Source: Actinomadura opuntiae (lineage in GTDB: Bacteria > Actinomycetota > Actinomycetes > Streptosporangiales > Streptosporangiaceae). From it: 64,000 bases of DNA. The position numbers and the translations under genes are program-made. The stretch spans positions 1 to 64,000 of the forward strand of contig NZ_JASNWF010000019.1 of assembly GCF_030283205.1 (NCBI RefSeq), written 5' to 3'. Shown here piece by piece: positions 62,019 through 64,000 of this stretch; the first letter of the stretch is position 1, and each line of letters opens with the position of its first letter. The notes beneath the pieces were generated by a model that worked only from the letters and a program-made list of their open reading frames with translations, did not search any database and had not been told where the DNA came from.

Positions 62019-64000
62019 ATGACCCGCCGCGCGCCCGCCGACGACTTCGACGACACCGGGATGCGAGTGTCGAAACCGAAGACGTGGGCGGCCGGAGTAC
62101 CGGGGGTCTCGGCGGCGCTGAAGCAGTCCTACGACCAGATGGGCGTCCGCCGGACCGCGCTGACGCTGCTGCGCGTCAACCAGAAGCAGGGGTTCGACTG
62201 CCCGGGCTGCGCGTGGCCCGAGGGCGACCACCGGCACGTCGCCGAGTTCTGCGAGAACGGCGCCAAGGCCGTCGCGGAGGAGGCGACGACGCGCCGTGTC
62301 ACCCGCGAGTTCTTCGCCGCGCACACGGTCGGCGAGCTGGCGGAGCGCTCCGACCACTGGCTCGGGCAGCAGGGCCGGCTCACCGAGCCGATGCTGAAGC
62401 GCGCCGGGTCTGAGCACTACGAGCCGGTGTCGTGGGACGACGCGTTCGGGCTGCTGGCGTCCGAGCTGAACGCCCTGGACTCCCCCGACGAGGCCGTCTT
62501 CTACACCTCGGGGCGCACCAGCAACGAGGCCGCGTTCGCCTACCAGCTGTTCGCCCGCGCGTTCGGCACGAACAACCTGCCCGACTGCAGCAACATGTGC
62601 CACGAGTCGTCCGGGTCGGCGCTCGGCGAGACGATCGGCATCGGCAAGGGCTCGGTGCTGCTGGAGGATCTCGACAAGGCCGATCTGATCTTCGTCGTCG
62701 GGCAGAACCCCGGCACCAACCACCCGCGGATGCTGTCGGCGCTGGAACGGGCCAAGAAGGCGGGCGCGCGGATCGTCGCGGTCAACCCGCTGCCCGAGGC
62801 GGGGCTGATGCGGTTCCGGAACCCGCAGCGGCCGTCCGGCGTCACCGGGCGCGGCACCGCGCTCGCCGACCGGTTCCTGCAGATCCGGCTGAACGGCGAC
62901 CTCGCCCTCTTCCAGGCCCTCAACCGGATGCTCCTCGAATCGGACGCGCCCGACGCCCTCGACCGGGAGTTCCTCGACGCCCACGCCCACGGCTTCGCGG
63001 CGTTCGAGAAGCACGTACGCGCCCTGGACTGGGACGACGTGCTGGAGGCGACCGGTCTGACCCGCGACGAGATCGCCGCGACGCTCGGCGACGTGCTCGC
63101 CTCCAAGCGGATCGTGGTGTGCTGGGCGATGGGCCTCACCCAGCACCGCAACTCGGTGCCGACGATCCGCGAGGTCGTCAACTTCCTGCTGCTGCGCGGC
63201 AACATCGGCCGTCCCGGCGCGGGCGTCTGCCCGGTGCGCGGCCACTCCAACGTCCAGGGCGACCGGACGATGGGCATCTACGAGAAGCCCAAGCCGGAGT
63301 TCCTCGACGCGCTCGCCGCGGAGTTCTCGTTCGAGCCGCCGCGCGAGCACGGCCTGGACACCGTGGACGCGATCCGCGCCATGCGCGACGGCAAGGCGAA
63401 GGTGTTCTTCGGCATGGGCGGCAACTTCGTCCGCGCCACCCCCGACTCCGACGTCACCGAGAAGGCGCTGCGCTCCTGCCGGCTGACCGCGCAGGTGTCG
63501 ACGAAGCTGAACCGCTCGCACGCGGTGACCGGCGAGCTCGCCCTCATCCTGCCGACGCTCGGTCGCACCGAGCGCGACGAGCAGGCGTCCGGGCCGCAGT
63601 TCGTCTCCGTGGAGGACTCGATGGGCATGGTGCACGCCTCGCGCGGCCGCCTCGCCCCCGCCTCGGAGCACCTGCTGTCGGAGGTCGCGATCGCCTGCCG
63701 CCTCGCGCGGGCGACGCTCCCCGGTTCGGGCATCGGCTGGGACGCGATGGAGCGCGACTACGACGTGATCCGCGACCACGTGTCCCGGGTCGTCCCCGGC
63801 TTCGCCGACTACAACGCCCGCGTCCGCGCCCCGTCCGGCTTCGTGTTGCCCCACGCGCCGCGCGACGAGCGCCGCTTCCCGACCGCCACCGGCAAGGCGA
63901 ACCTGACGGTGAACGAGCTGGAGGTGCTGCGGGTCCCGGAGGGGCGGCTGCTGCTCCAGACCGTCCGCAGCCACGACCAGTACAACACCACCATCTACGG
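62019..64000 (+). CDS. FdhF/YdeP-family molybdopterin oxidoreductase (3' end outside window)
   Basis: Starts at ATG 62019 (AAGGA upstream) and is open to the right edge; 660 codons visible of the usual ~750. Prokaryotic molybdopterin-oxidoreductase fold of the formate-dehydrogenase-alpha-like group: QGFDCPGCAWPEGDHRH and FCENGAKAVAEE at the N-terminus, SNMCHESSG, IFVVGQNPGTNHPRM, and NIGRPGAGVCPVRGHSNVQGDRTMG. The CxxC and further Cys could bind an Fe-S cluster. The true substrate of YdeP-like enzymes is not known. The family name is from pattern memory. Confidence 0.88.
   Translation, partial: MTRRAPADDFDDTGMRVSKPKTWAAGVPGVSAALKQSYDQMGVRRTALTLLRVNQKQGFDCPGCAWPEGDHRHVAEFCENGAKAVAEEATTRRVTREFFAAHTVGELAERSDHWLGQQGRLTEPMLKRAGSEHYEPVSWDDAFGLLASELNALDSPDEAVFYTSGRTSNEAAFAYQLFARAFGTNNLPDCSNMCHESSGSALGETIGIGKGSVLLEDLDKADLIFVVGQNPGTNHPRMLSALERAKKAGARIVAVNPLPEAGLMRFRNPQRPSGVTGRGTALADRFLQIRLNGDLALFQALNRMLLESDAPDALDREFLDAHAHGFAAFEKHVRALDWDDVLEATGLTRDEIAATLGDVLASKRIVVCWAMGLTQHRNSVPTIREVVNFLLLRGNIGRPGAGVCPVRGHSNVQGDRTMGIYEKPKPEFLDALAAEFSFEPPREHGLDTVDAIRAMRDGKAKVFFGMGGNFVRATPDSDVTEKALRSCRLTAQVSTKLNRSHAVTGELALILPTLGRTERDEQASGPQFVSVEDSMGMVHASRGRLAPASEHLLSEVAIACRLARATLPGSGIGWDAMERDYDVIRDHVSRVVPGFADYNARVRAPSGFVLPHAPRDERRFPTATGKANLTVNELEVLRVPEGRLLLQTVRSHDQYNTTIY

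Overview
The window is 64 kb of very GC-rich DNA (GC-dominated third codon positions, frequent GTG/TTG starts, start/stop overlaps). Its gene content points to a filamentous actinomycete: F420-type oxidoreductases, an Mkl-type ABC ATPase, a streptogrisin-like protease and large NRPS genes. A Thermomonosporaceae-like host such as Actinomadura is a guess from overall impression, not a demonstrated placement. I found no rRNA, tRNA, CRISPR array or insertion sequence.

Region 1 (about 1-34,660) is a nonribosomal peptide cluster. A heterodimeric ABC exporter (left member cut by the window edge) is followed by a NarL-type regulator, an ornithine-cyclodeaminase-family enzyme, an Mkl-like ABC ATPase and a secreted protease; the last two may be bystanders. 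The core is a leftward operon, 30,358 to 7,523: NRPS1 (3190 aa), NRPS2 (2584 aa), NRPS3 (1312 aa), an MbtH protein, a GNAT acetyltransferase and a type II thioesterase. All junctions overlap except NRPS3-mbtH, which has an 11-nt gap. Upstream lie a free-standing adenylation core (30,850-32,364, leftward) and, divergent from it, sbnA and sbnB, which make L-2,3-diaminopropionate (Dap).

The assembly line reads C-A1-PCP / C-(A remnant)-PCP / C-A(Thr)-PCP-E on NRPS1, C-A4-PCP / C-A(Thr)-PCP-E on NRPS2 and C-A6-PCP-TE on NRPS3. Module 2 has lost nearly all of its adenylation domain and keeps only the A9/A10 tail. The free-standing adenylation protein has everything up to A8 and stops before A9/A10. 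The two pieces complement each other, so module 2 is best explained by a split adenylation domain that loads Dap in trans. The inferred peptide is X1-Dap-D-Thr-X4-D-Thr-X6, with X6 probably a branched aliphatic residue.

Region 2 (34,700-45,600) is ordinary accessory and catabolic genes: a Uma2-family nuclease, acyl-CoA dehydrogenase, DUF2000, an AraC regulator, an ADP-ribosylglycohydrolase, an alpha/beta hydrolase, a PPOX-fold protein, enoyl-CoA hydratase, a class II aldolase divergent from a PfkB sugar kinase, an acyl-CoA ligase and an ACT-domain protein. Several palindromic operator-like sites lie between them.

Region 3 (45,785-56,147) is one rightward operon: a GrpE-like factor, a lidless Hsp70, a large beta-sandwich protein, a soluble zinc-ribbon GTPase, a GTPase-associated protein and a membrane-anchored zinc-ribbon GTPase. 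It resembles the paired-GTPase systems predicted to act in biological conflict and is the second notable locus.

Region 4 (56,272-64,000) holds a RutE-like nitroreductase, a Bcr/CflA transporter, an F420-type LLM oxidoreductase, a TetR regulator with a perfect palindromic operator in front of a phosphotriesterase-family hydrolase, an HtrA-like protease, and a molybdopterin oxidoreductase cut by the right edge.
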